64,000 nt of DNA, from the NCBI GenBank assembly GCA_002337055.1, contig DDFG01000001.1, positions 457,250 through 521,249 of the forward strand, read 5' to 3'. This DNA comes from Betaproteobacteria bacterium UBA1934 (GTDB lineage: Bacteria > Pseudomonadota > Gammaproteobacteria > Burkholderiales > Rhodocyclaceae). A model generated the notes under the pieces. The model saw nothing but the letters and a program-made list of their open reading frames with translations, made no database searches and was not told where the DNA came from. Below, piece by piece: positions 23,930 to 31,059 of this stretch. Both the position numbers and the translations under genes were made by a program. The first letter of the stretch is position 1. Every line of letters begins with the position of its first letter.

Positions 23930-24142
23930 ATGCCAAGACCGACGCTCAAAATCACCTCGGTCAATAAACCCGACGCCGGCATCATCGCCGACTGCGCGCT
24001 CGCCTTACTTCTCGACTTCCATGCGAAATCAAGCCGTCCTGTATTTGCGCTCGTCCAAGGACAGGAGCGCGGTATCACTAGCCGCTCAACGCCGGGAACT
24101 TCTGGAACTGGCGAAAGCCAAGAGCCTGATTGTCACCGGTGA
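23930..24142 (+). CDS. Short open frame overlapping the recombinase start
   Basis: A 70-codon frame beginning MPRPTLKITSVNKPDAGIIA, 2 nt after the winged-helix gene. The first ~36 residues look protein-like; the remainder is low-complexity Ser/Gly/Thr read in another phase over the recombinase 5' end. It may be a truncated phage gene or only a chance frame. Confidence 0.3.
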   Translation: MPRPTLKITSVNKPDAGIIADCALALLLDFHAKSSRPVFALVQGQERGITSRSTPGTSGTGESQEPDCHR

Positions 24143-25517
24143 GTATGAGGATGCGGTCGAGTCCGGCAAGGACACCGACCGCCCCGGATTTCAGAACCTG
24201 CTCCGCGATCTCAAGGCCAAGGGCCGCAACTGGACCGCGATTCTTGCCTACGACACAAGTCGCATCGGCCGGCGCCGTTACATAGCCGAGGCGTTCCGCC
24301 ACGAATGCAAGAAACTGGGCGTCGACATCTTGTTCGCCCGGGTGCCCGAGGTTGATCCGATCTCACAGGTGATTCTCGATTCGGTGTTGCAAGCGATGGA
24401 CGAAGTCCACTCGCTGATGTCTCGAGAAAAGGGGCTTGCCGGCATGGCCGAGAACGTGCGCCAGGGCTTTCGCGCTGGCGGCCGGGCGCCCTATGGCTAC
24501 AAGCTGCAAATCATCGAAACCGGCGCCATGCGAGAGGGCGTCCCGGTCACAAAATCGAAACTGATCCCTGACGACGCGACGGCCGGAAAAATAGCGGCGT
24601 GGCTGAAGGGGAGAGCGATCGGCAAGAACGGAGCCAAGATGGCCGACGATCTAGGCATCGAACTTGCCAAGAGCAGTCTTGCGCATCTCGAATGGACCGC
24701 CTTGACTTACGCCGGGCACACGGTCTGGAACATGCACCGAGGCAAAGACGAACCGGGCGATGGAAAGCGGCGCCCCAGAGGCGATTGGATCATCCAGCGT
24801 GACACACACCATGCCCTGATCGAAGAAAGCGAAGCGGAGGCCATTCTTGCACGCCTGGAGAGGGCAAAAACAAGCCGCGCGACCCGGGCAAGGCTATCCG
24901 ATTATCTGCTTTCTGGAATTCTGGTCACGCCAGACGGCTCCGCATGGCACGGCAACGCCGGCAACTACTGGGCGGGCAGGGCGAACATCCGCGCATCGAT
25001 GATCGAGGACAGCGTGATCGCTCACCTTGTTGACGATCTTCAATCGGATGAAATTGTGCAGTTGCTGTTGGAGCGCGCAAGACGCGCACAGGCGCCGTCA
25101 GATGGTGCGGAGTTGGAAACGCTGCGGGGGCAGGTCAAAGACGTCGACAAGGCCATCAACAGGCTGATGATACTGATCGAACAAACGGACGCGCCCGAGC
25201 CGCTTCTGCGCCGCATAGAGCAGCGCGAAACCGAACGAGCGGAATTGATGGACAGGCTGGAACGTCTTGCCGATGAAACGCGCAAGGCAAAGGCGCTGGC
25301 GGCTATCACGGAAAACGACGTGCGCAGAATGGTATCCGCGCTGGCAATAGACATGGAAACGCTGAACCGCGAACACCTGAAAGATTTTTTACGCGGCGCG
25401 CTTGAGCGCGTAGAGCTTGACCCGACCACTCGCACTGGATCGATCCATTACAGGATCGTGGCAAGTGGGGTTAAGCTGGCGTCCCCACGGGGATTCGAAC
25501 CCCGGTTACCGCCGTGA
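24021..25517 (+). CDS. Large serine recombinase (island integrase)
   Basis: A 498-residue recombinase. The resolvase domain begins AVLYLRSSKDRSAVSLAAQR with nucleophile Ser12 and has the arginines in YDTSRIGRRRY. The recombinase domain follows (GLAGMAENVRQGFRAGGRAPYGYKL), then IIQRDTHHALIEESEAEAIL and a coiled-coil (LRGQVKDVDKAINRLMILIE, RRIEQRETERAELMDRLERL). The canonical zinc-ribbon Cys pairs are absent (YLLSGILVTPDGSAWHGNAG where CGxC is usual). The reading frame runs through the right attachment repeat and into tRNA-Glu, ending SPRGFEPRLPP; that tail is tRNA sequence. It very likely integrated this island. Confidence 0.88.
   Translation: MRNQAVLYLRSSKDRSAVSLAAQRRELLELAKAKSLIVTGEYEDAVESGKDTDRPGFQNLLRDLKAKGRNWTAILAYDTSRIGRRRYIAEAFRHECKKLGVDILFARVPEVDPISQVILDSVLQAMDEVHSLMSREKGLAGMAENVRQGFRAGGRAPYGYKLQIIETGAMREGVPVTKSKLIPDDATAGKIAAWLKGRAIGKNGAKMADDLGIELAKSSLAHLEWTALTYAGHTVWNMHRGKDEPGDGKRRPRGDWIIQRDTHHALIEESEAEAILARLERAKTSRATRARLSDYLLSGILVTPDGSAWHGNAGNYWAGRANIRASMIEDSVIAHLVDDLQSDEIVQLLLERARRAQAPSDGAELETLRGQVKDVDKAINRLMILIEQTDAPEPLLRRIEQRETERAELMDRLERLADETRKAKALAAITENDVRRMVSALAIDMETLNREHLKDFLRGALERVELDPTTRTGSIHYRIVASGVKLASPRGFEPRLPP
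25464..25473. repeat. Subterminal inverted repeat of the island
   Basis: AGTGGGGTTA here is the exact reverse complement of TAACCCCACT at 17037-17046. The two 10-mers lie just inside the attachment repeats (3 bp and 7 bp away), so they flank the crossover site in the circular form and may be part of the recombinase binding site. Confidence 0.5.
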
Positions 25518-25552
25518 AAGGGCGGTGTCCTAGGCCTCTAGACGATGGGGAC
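25477..25552 (-). tRNA. tRNA-Glu (anticodon UUC)
   Basis: A 76-nt tRNA with acceptor GTCCCCA/TGGGGAC, D-arm, anticodon arm CCGCC-CTTTCAC-GGCGG (anticodon TTC), T-arm GGTTCGAATCC and encoded CCA. Its last 18 nt are the right attachment repeat of the island, so the 3' end is restored by island-borne sequence. It follows tRNA-Ala by 23 bp. Confidence 0.97.
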
Positions 25553-25575
25553 CCGGACGTTTCTTTCGCACTTTT

Positions 25576-25651
<76 letters not shown>

Positions 25652-25717
25652 GCGCTGCGAAAGAAGGCCGCATTATAGAGATGCCCTTTGGCCTTGTAAA
25701 CGCCTTTTGCGAAAATT

Positions 25718-27112
25718 TTACATGGCCAGTGCTGAGAGCCGCTGGATGACTTTTTCGCGCCCGATCAGGTGAATCACCGCGTCAACGGAAGGCGTTTGAG
25801 CCTGACCAACCAGGAGCACGCGCAGTGGCATCGCCAGTTTGGGCATCTTGAGGCCATGCGCTGCGACCACTTCCTTGATCAGCGCCGAGATCGCCGGGAT
25901 GCTCCACTCAACCACTGCCACCCGTTGGGCAAAGTCGGCGAGCGCGGGGCGGGCTTCGTCGCTCAGGTGTTGCGCGAGCAGTTCGGGGCTGGGCGCCACG
26001 TCGGCATAGAAGACCTCGACGGCATCCGCCAGCACGTTCAGGGTGTTGCAGCGATCCTGATAGAGCGCGACGGCAGTGGTCAGGTCGGGACCCTCCGCAA
26101 GCGAAACTCCTCGCGCGCCGAGGCGGGTAGCCACCATGGCGGCCAGTTCGGCTGCCGGCACTTGTTTCATATATTGCTGATTCAGCCAGAGCAACTTTTC
26201 GGTGTTGAATTGGGCGGCAGAGGCGGTGATGTGATCGAGATCGAACCACTTGACGAGCTGTTGCCGGCTGAAAATCTCGTCGTCGCCGTGCGACCATCCC
26301 AGCCGGGCGAGGTAGTTGATGACCGCTTCCGGCAGATAACCGTCCTCGTCGTATTGCATCACGCTGACGGCGCCGTGGCGCTTGGAAAGCTTGGTGCCGT
26401 CGTCGCCCAGAATCATCGACAGATGCGCGTAGATCGGCACCTCCGCATCGAGCGCACGCAGGATGTTGATCTGTCTCGGCGTGTTGTTGACGTGGTCGTC
26501 GCCACGGATAACGTGGGTGATGCCCATGTCCCAATCGTCGACCACCACGCAGAAGTTGTAGGTCGGCGTGCCGTCGGCGCGGGCGATGATGAGGTCGTCC
26601 AGTTCGCTGTTGGCGAATTCGATACGGCCCTTGACCTGATCGTCCCAGCCGACCGTGCCATCCTTGGGGTTCTTGAATCGAACCACCGGACTGATGCCGG
26701 CCGGCGGCTTCGGCAGGGTCTTGCCGGCTTCGGGACGCCAGCGGCCATCGTAGCGCGGTTTCTCTTTGCGGGCTTCCTGCTCGGCGCGCAGCGCATCGAG
26801 TTCTTCCTTCGAGGTGTAGCAGTAGTAGGCAGTGCCGGCGGCCAGCATTTGCTGGATCACTTCTTTATAGCGCGGCATCCGCTGCATCTGGTAGAACGGG
26901 CCTTCATCGTGCCTCAGGTCGAGCCACTGCATCCCGTCGAGAATGGCCTGTACGGCTTCCGGCGTCGAACGGGCAACATCAGTGTCTTCGATTCTCAGAA
27001 TGAACTGACCGCCATGCCGGCGAGCGTAAGCCCAGGAGAAGAGGGCGGTGCGGGCGCCACCAATGTGCAGGAAACCGGTGGGACTGGGAGCAAAACGGGT
27101 ACGGACGGCCAT
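25718..27112 (-). CDS. gltX: Glutamyl-tRNA synthetase
   Basis: A 464-residue class Ib synthetase charging tRNA-Glu. Signature HIGH equivalent is RFAPSPTGFLHIGGARTALF; the KMSKS equivalent is GTKLSKRHGAVSV. Other family strings are FILRIEDTDVARSTPEA, VIRGDDHVNNTPRQINI and a helical anticodon-binding domain at the C-terminus. Full length for the bacterial family. Co-orientation with its substrate tRNA-Glu directly downstream is notable. Divergent from tRNA-Val; a TAAAAT element at about 27142 is a possible -10. Confidence 0.97.
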   Translation of the reverse strand: MAVRTRFAPSPTGFLHIGGARTALFSWAYARRHGGQFILRIEDTDVARSTPEAVQAILDGMQWLDLRHDEGPFYQMQRMPRYKEVIQQMLAAGTAYYCYTSKEELDALRAEQEARKEKPRYDGRWRPEAGKTLPKPPAGISPVVRFKNPKDGTVGWDDQVKGRIEFANSELDDLIIARADGTPTYNFCVVVDDWDMGITHVIRGDDHVNNTPRQINILRALDAEVPIYAHLSMILGDDGTKLSKRHGAVSVMQYDEDGYLPEAVINYLARLGWSHGDDEIFSRQQLVKWFDLDHITASAAQFNTEKLLWLNQQYMKQVPAAELAAMVATRLGARGVSLAEGPDLTTAVALYQDRCNTLNVLADAVEVFYADVAPSPELLAQHLSDEARPALADFAQRVAVVEWSIPAISALIKEVVAAHGLKMPKLAMPLRVLLVGQAQTPSVDAVIHLIGREKVIQRLSALAM

Positions 27113-27160
27113 GGTGAATGATCCGGGCTGAAAAGGCCGCTATTTTATCCGACCCGGCGT

Positions 27161-27189
27161 TTGACCGCTTCGCCGTCTTGTGATTAAAT
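27161..27189 (+). promoter_or_regulatory. Promoter of tRNA-Val
   Basis: TTGACC (27161-27166), a 17-bp spacer and TTAAAT (27184-27189) form a good sigma70-type promoter placing the start a few bases before the tRNA at 27206. Confidence 0.65.
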
Positions 27190-27205
27190 GCGCCTCCTCT
27201 TCGAT

Positions 27206-27280
27206 GGGCGGTTAGCTCAGCGGTAGAGCACTGCATTCACACTGCAGGGGTCACTGGTTCGATCCCAGTACCGCCCACCA
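27206..27280 (+). tRNA. tRNA-Val (anticodon CAC)
   Basis: A 75-nt tRNA: acceptor GGGCGGT/ACCGCCC, anticodon arm CTGCA-TTCACAC-TGCAG giving CAC, T-arm GGTTCGATCC, encoded CCA. Followed by a terminator. Confidence 0.97.
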
Positions 27281-27297
27281 TGCGAAGAGAGATCAAG

Positions 27298-27330
27298 ACC
27301 CGCACAGCTTAAGGCTCTGCGGGTTTTTTG
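27298..27330 (+). terminator. Intrinsic terminator after tRNA-Val
   Basis: ACCCGCA and TGCGGGT form a stem around CAGCTTAAGGCTC, directly followed by TTTTTT (to about 27330). Confidence 0.85.
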
Positions 27331-27394
27331 TTTTGCAATTTTATTGAACCAGAGCGATTTTGTTCTCATGAGGTCGCACTGTGAGCGAAATGAC

Positions 27395-27422
27395 TTGCAA
27401 GTAAAACGCGGAGTGATATTAT
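27395..27422 (+). promoter_or_regulatory. Candidate promoter of the Rrf2 regulator
   Basis: TTGCAA (27395-27400), 16 bp, TATTAT (27417-27422). The ATG of the regulator begins only 8 bp after the -10 box, so a transcript from here would be nearly leaderless. No ribosome-binding site is seen before the ATG, which agrees with this. Confidence 0.5.
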
Positions 27423-27429
27423 CCGTGTT

Positions 27430-27969
27430 ATGGCGCACATCACTTCTAGCGTTGAATACGGCATCCACTGCCTTCTCTGGCTGGTCGACCCGGAAAGCGG
27501 GCAGCCCAGCAGTCGGGATCTGGCTGAGTTGCAGGGAATCTCGCCATCTTTTGTTGCAAAGATTTTTCCGAAACTGGAAAAAGCGGGCATTGTTCAGGCG
27601 GTTGCTGGCGTGCGTGGCGGGTACCGCCTGGCCAAAACGCCGGACAAGATCAGCGTGCTCGATGTCGTCGATGCGCTTGAAGGCAGGAAACCCTTGTTCG
27701 AATGTGCGGAAATTCGCGATCGTTGTGCAGTCTATGCGGAAAATCCGCCCGCCTGGGCCACGCAGGGAGTCTGTGCGATTCATGCGGTCATGCTTCAAGC
27801 TGAAGAGGCCATGCGCGAGTGTCTTGCGAGGGAAAACCTTGCCACCCTGGCGCGTACGGTGGAGCGTAAAGTTCCGCCCGCATTTTTTGTCGAGGTGCGG
27901 GATTGGCTTGGCGACAAGTCTCGGCGTCGCGTCGGCGCCCGGGCGAAGGCAAGCGGCGAAGACCCGTAG
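27430..27969 (+). CDS. Rrf2-family transcriptional regulator
   Basis: A 179-residue regulator. The winged-helix domain is typical of Rrf2: MAHITSSVEYGIHCLLWLVD, SRDLAELQGISPSFVAKIFPKLEKAGIVQAVAGVRGGYRLAKTPDKISVLDVVDALEG. Cys92, Cys99 and Cys115 could bind an iron-sulfur cluster, but the spacing (C-x6-C-x15-C) differs from NsrR and IscR, so the cofactor and signal are uncertain. It is followed after 115 bp by an NAD(P)-dependent epimerase-like gene, a pairing common for redox- or electrophile-sensing members. Confidence 0.9.
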   Translation: MAHITSSVEYGIHCLLWLVDPESGQPSSRDLAELQGISPSFVAKIFPKLEKAGIVQAVAGVRGGYRLAKTPDKISVLDVVDALEGRKPLFECAEIRDRCAVYAENPPAWATQGVCAIHAVMLQAEEAMRECLARENLATLARTVERKVPPAFFVEVRDWLGDKSRRRVGARAKASGEDP

Positions 27970-28084
27970 CGCGGGTTTCGTTTTATTTCCAGATGCAAAA
28001 ATTTGGCGACCTCCCGATTGAAGGCGTGCGGGATTGCTCACCCTTGCGGTATCCATTTTCTTTTCAACATGAAAGGTGGTTGTG

Positions 28085-28819
28085 ATGAATCAACGTGAAG
28101 AACGACGCATTTTCTTGGCAGGCGCGTCCGGTGCAATCGGTCGCCAGTTGGTTCCGTTGCTGCGGGCAAATGGCTGGAAGGTGTTGGGGAGCACCCGGTC
28201 AGATGACAAGTTGCCTCTATTGAAAGACATGGGGATTGAGGGCGTTGTGGTCGATGTTTTCCATGCCGACAAACTTTGCGCTGTTCTCGACGAGTTCCAG
28301 CCGGACACGGTGATTCACCAGTTAACCGATTTGCCCTATGCACTCGAAGCCAGTCAGATGCAGGAGGCCTCGGTGCGGAATGCTCGACTACGGGAGGTAG
28401 GCACGCGGAATCTTGTCGATGCTTCTATTCGCGCGGGTGCCAAACGTCTGATTGCCCAGAGTATTTCATTTGTCTATGACGAAGGCGTGACGCCACACCG
28501 CGAAGACGACCCGTTGCTTCCGGATGATCACCCGACCTATGGGCAGACCTCCTTTGGCGTCAAATGCCTTGAGCGCGAGGTGCTGGAAGCTTCAGCGGAT
28601 GGAATCGTTCTTCGCTATGGTTTGCTTTACGGCCCAGGTACAGGTTTTGACACTGCTATTGCGCCGGGATCGGTGCACGTGGCTGCCGCGGCCAAGGCGG
28701 CTGAACTGGCGGTGACGAGGGGAAGCCGCGGAATCTATAACGTGGCTGAGGAAGACGGTTCCGTGGTGATTGAAAAAGCTACGCGGCTCCTGGGCTGGTC
28801 GCCCGATTGGCGGAATTGA
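28085..28819 (+). CDS. NAD(P)-dependent epimerase/dehydratase-family protein
   Basis: A 244-residue extended-SDR protein. The cofactor-binding start is RRIFLAGASGAIGRQLVPLL, followed by WKVLGSTRSDDKLPLLKDMG. The active-site region has AQSISFVYDEG and YGQTSFGVKCLEREVLEA with the Tyr replaced in context by TYGQTSFGVK, so the YxxxK motif is not strictly kept. AGGTGG precedes the ATG. Substrate unknown. The adjacent Rrf2 gene on the same strand suggests that it is its target. Confidence 0.85.
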   Translation: MNQREERRIFLAGASGAIGRQLVPLLRANGWKVLGSTRSDDKLPLLKDMGIEGVVVDVFHADKLCAVLDEFQPDTVIHQLTDLPYALEASQMQEASVRNARLREVGTRNLVDASIRAGAKRLIAQSISFVYDEGVTPHREDDPLLPDDHPTYGQTSFGVKCLEREVLEASADGIVLRYGLLYGPGTGFDTAIAPGSVHVAAAAKAAELAVTRGSRGIYNVAEEDGSVVIEKATRLLGWSPDWRN

Positions 28820-28879
28820 GCGGCCCGAAAAACCGCGGCGGCTCACGATGGGATTCCGCGTGATCGGGAATATGTTCAG

Positions 28880-28899
28880 AAGGCCCTTCGGGGCCTTTT
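28880..28899 (+). terminator. Intrinsic terminator
   Basis: AAGGCCC-TTCG-GGGCCTT followed by TT, a stable UUCG-loop hairpin between the epimerase-like gene and cimA. Confidence 0.7.
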
Positions 28900-29013
28900 G
28901 CATGCGACCCCGTATCGGTTGTGAGTTATCGGTATTTTGTTTTGCACCGCAAAAATCAGCGCCTCTCGTGCATAATCCAATGCTTTCCCAACTGTTCCCC
29001 CCGAAAAACAGTC

Positions 29014-30576
29014 ATGCCTCAGGTGTTTATCTACGATACGACGCTGCGCGACGGTACGCAGCGCGAAGATCTTTCCCTTTCGCTTGAAGACAAGCTGATT
29101 ATCGCCAAACGTCTGGCCGATTTCGGCGTGCACTATATCGAGGGGGGCTGGCCGGGTTCCAACCCGAAAGATGCCGAATTCTTTGTGCGCGCCGGCAAAC
29201 TGGATTTGGGGCAGGCCAAAGTCACCGCTTTTGGGGCGACACGGAAGAAATTCTCCCATTGTGACGGCGATCGCAATCTCAAGATGCTGTTTGAGGCCAA
29301 CACGCCGGCGGTCACCATGGTGGGCAAGAGCTGGGATTACCATGTGACGCACGTGCTCGACGCGACGCTGGAAGAGAATCTGGCGATGATCCGCGAAAGC
29401 ATGGCGTGGATGAAGGCGCGTGGCCGCGAAGTGATCTACGATGCCGAGCATTTCTTCGATGGTTTTCGCGTCAACCCCGAGTATGCCATCGCGACCCTGC
29501 AAGCGGCTTTGGAGGGCGGTGCCGACTGGCTGACGCTGTGCGAAACCAATGGCGGCAAGTTGCCGTGGGAGGTGGAAGACATCACGCGTGAAGTGCTGGC
29601 GCGGTTGCCCGGCGCCCGGCTCGGCATTCATTGTCACAACGATTCGGGCTGCGGCGTTGCCAATTCGCTGGCGGCGGTACGCGGTGGCGCAGGGCTGGTG
29701 CAGGGTACGATCAACGGCTATGGCGAGCGCGTTGGCAATGCCGACCTGGTGGCGATCATTCCCGATCTACAGCTCAAGATGGGATGCGAGGTGCTGCCCG
29801 CCGAGCGGTTGAAGGAGCTCACGCAGATTTCGCGCTACGTGGCGGAGGTGGCCAATCTCAAACACGATGACCACCATCCTTACACGGGTCATAGCGCGTT
29901 TGCCCACAAGGGCGGCATACATGTGGCGGCGATCATGAAATCGTCCGACACCTACCAGCACATCGAGCCGGAACTGGTCGGCAATATCATGCGCTCGGTA
30001 ATTTCCGAACTCTCGGGGCGCGGCAACATCGAGATGCAGGCCCAGTCGCTGGGTATCGAACTCGGCCGCGATCATACCGACAGGGTGCTCGGCCAGATCA
30101 AGCAACTGGAGCACGAAGGTTTTACGTTCGAGGCGGCGGAGGCTAGTGTCGAACTGATGCTCCATCGTCTGAAACCAGGTTACCAGTCGCCTTTTGCGCT
30201 GATCGACTACTTTGTGATCAACGAGCACCGTGACGGGCGCGGATTGCTGGCCGAGGCGATGGTGAAGATCAAGGTGGGCGAGAAAACCCGTTTTACGGCC
30301 GCCGAGGGCAAGGGTCCGATCGATGCCTTGGCGCGCGCTCTACACGACTCACTGGTCGATGACTACCCGCAACTGGAGAGCGTTCGCCTGATCGATTACA
30401 AGGTGCGCATTCTTGACGGCGAGGGCGGTACCGCCGCACTGACCCGCGTGCTGATCGAATTCCAGTGCGGCACCGAGGCGTGGACGACGGTGGGTGCCAG
30501 TGCCAACATCATCGAGGCGAGCTGGCGTGCTCTTTCCGACGGTATGGAATATGCCCTGGCGAGAGTCCAGGGTTAA
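29014..30576 (+). CDS. cimA: (R)-citramalate synthase
   Basis: A 520-residue DRE-TIM metallolyase. It condenses pyruvate and acetyl-CoA to citramalate, the threonine-independent entry to isoleucine. Evidence: MPQVFIYDTTLRDGTQREDL with the metal-binding DxTLRDG, HYIEGGWPGSNPKDAEFF, LGIHCHNDSGCGVANSLAAV with HxH, GTINGYGERVGNADL, and a C-terminal LeuA-type regulatory domain from about residue 395 (KVRILDGEGGTAALTRVLIE). GGW near the substrate site and the length match CimA rather than LeuA. No strong ribosome-binding site precedes the ATG. Converges on the next gene with a 4-nt overlap. Confidence 0.93.
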   Translation: MPQVFIYDTTLRDGTQREDLSLSLEDKLIIAKRLADFGVHYIEGGWPGSNPKDAEFFVRAGKLDLGQAKVTAFGATRKKFSHCDGDRNLKMLFEANTPAVTMVGKSWDYHVTHVLDATLEENLAMIRESMAWMKARGREVIYDAEHFFDGFRVNPEYAIATLQAALEGGADWLTLCETNGGKLPWEVEDITREVLARLPGARLGIHCHNDSGCGVANSLAAVRGGAGLVQGTINGYGERVGNADLVAIIPDLQLKMGCEVLPAERLKELTQISRYVAEVANLKHDDHHPYTGHSAFAHKGGIHVAAIMKSSDTYQHIEPELVGNIMRSVISELSGRGNIEMQAQSLGIELGRDHTDRVLGQIKQLEHEGFTFEAAEASVELMLHRLKPGYQSPFALIDYFVINEHRDGRGLLAEAMVKIKVGEKTRFTAAEGKGPIDALARALHDSLVDDYPQLESVRLIDYKVRILDGEGGTAALTRVLIEFQCGTEAWTTVGASANIIEASWRALSDGMEYALARVQG

Positions 30577-30956
30577 TCGAAAAGCAACGCTGCCGCCACC
30601 TTGCGACCTTCCGCCGCGAGAATGTTGTAGGTGCGGCACGCGGCCTGCAAATCCATGACTTCGACGCCGATGCCGGTCTGGGCGAAGGGTTTCAACCAGG
30701 CTGGCGGCGGAAAGCGCAGGCGGCTGCCGGTGCCGAGCAAGACGATTTCGCAGGGAGTATCCCTGAGTTGGGCGAGCAGGCCAACCAGATCGGCCTCTCC
30801 CAGCGTGGTGGCGGAGGTGCTGCACCAGGCGTCAACGAGCCGCTGCGGCTGCACCAGCAAGTTCCGCTCGTGGCGCTGCTGATTGACGGCGACGTAACCC
30901 TCGCCATAGGCGGTAAACAGGAGCGTGTCATCGTGGCTGGCTTGATGCAGTTTCAT
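30573..30956 (-). CDS. Mth938-like domain (DUF498) protein
   Basis: A 127-residue protein of the DUF498/Mth938 family, related to the mitochondrial complex I assembly factor NDUFAF3. Motifs: GEGYVAVNQQRHERNLLVQP, CEIVLLGTGSRLRFPPPAWL and VEVMDLQAACRTYNILAAEGRKVAAALL, the last being highly typical. In betaproteobacteria the role is unknown. Divergent from alaA, with which it shares about 100 bp of upstream sequence. Confidence 0.88.
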   Translation of the reverse strand: MKLHQASHDDTLLFTAYGEGYVAVNQQRHERNLLVQPQRLVDAWCSTSATTLGEADLVGLLAQLRDTPCEIVLLGTGSRLRFPPPAWLKPFAQTGIGVEVMDLQAACRTYNILAAEGRKVAAALLFD

Positions 30957-31059
30957 GGTTCGCTTCCAAATTGCGGCAAGTAGGGCGATTTAGTAGGATT
31001 ATACCTTTGGCCTGCCGGGCGGACGCAGCCGGCGCTGGGATCAAACAACGGGGTTTGTC

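Larger units (their letters stand above)
17012..25494. mobile_element. Degraded prophage-like island integrated in tRNA-Glu
   Basis: An 8.5-kb element bounded by identical 18-bp repeats. The right copy is the last 18 nt of tRNA-Glu including CCA; the left copy is the tRNA 3' end left beside the old terminator. The element encodes a large serine recombinase at the tRNA end, rightward early-type genes (AAA fragment, HD hydrolase, winged helix) and leftward late-type genes (terminase, portal/MuF chimera, endolysin, HNH, small membrane proteins). Capsid, most tail and replication genes are missing, and at least three gene junctions look like internal deletions. It is unlikely to form particles by itself. 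Confidence 0.85.

Noticed and set aside
25477..25517. LASPRGFEPRLPP tail as a recombinase domain
   Set aside because: It is the translation of the tRNA-Glu 3' part and arises only from the integration site.
25769..27121. Long plus-strand open frame opposite gltX
   Set aside because: It is the complement of a conserved synthetase gene; composition follows codon position 3 GC bias and no motif or start signal is present. The same holds for frames opposite hom (32274-33653), thrC (34870-36558) and the kinase gene (7081-8202).
27430..27969. Assignment of the Rrf2 protein as NsrR or IscR
   Set aside because: Cys spacing differs from both and no isc or nitric-oxide genes are adjacent.
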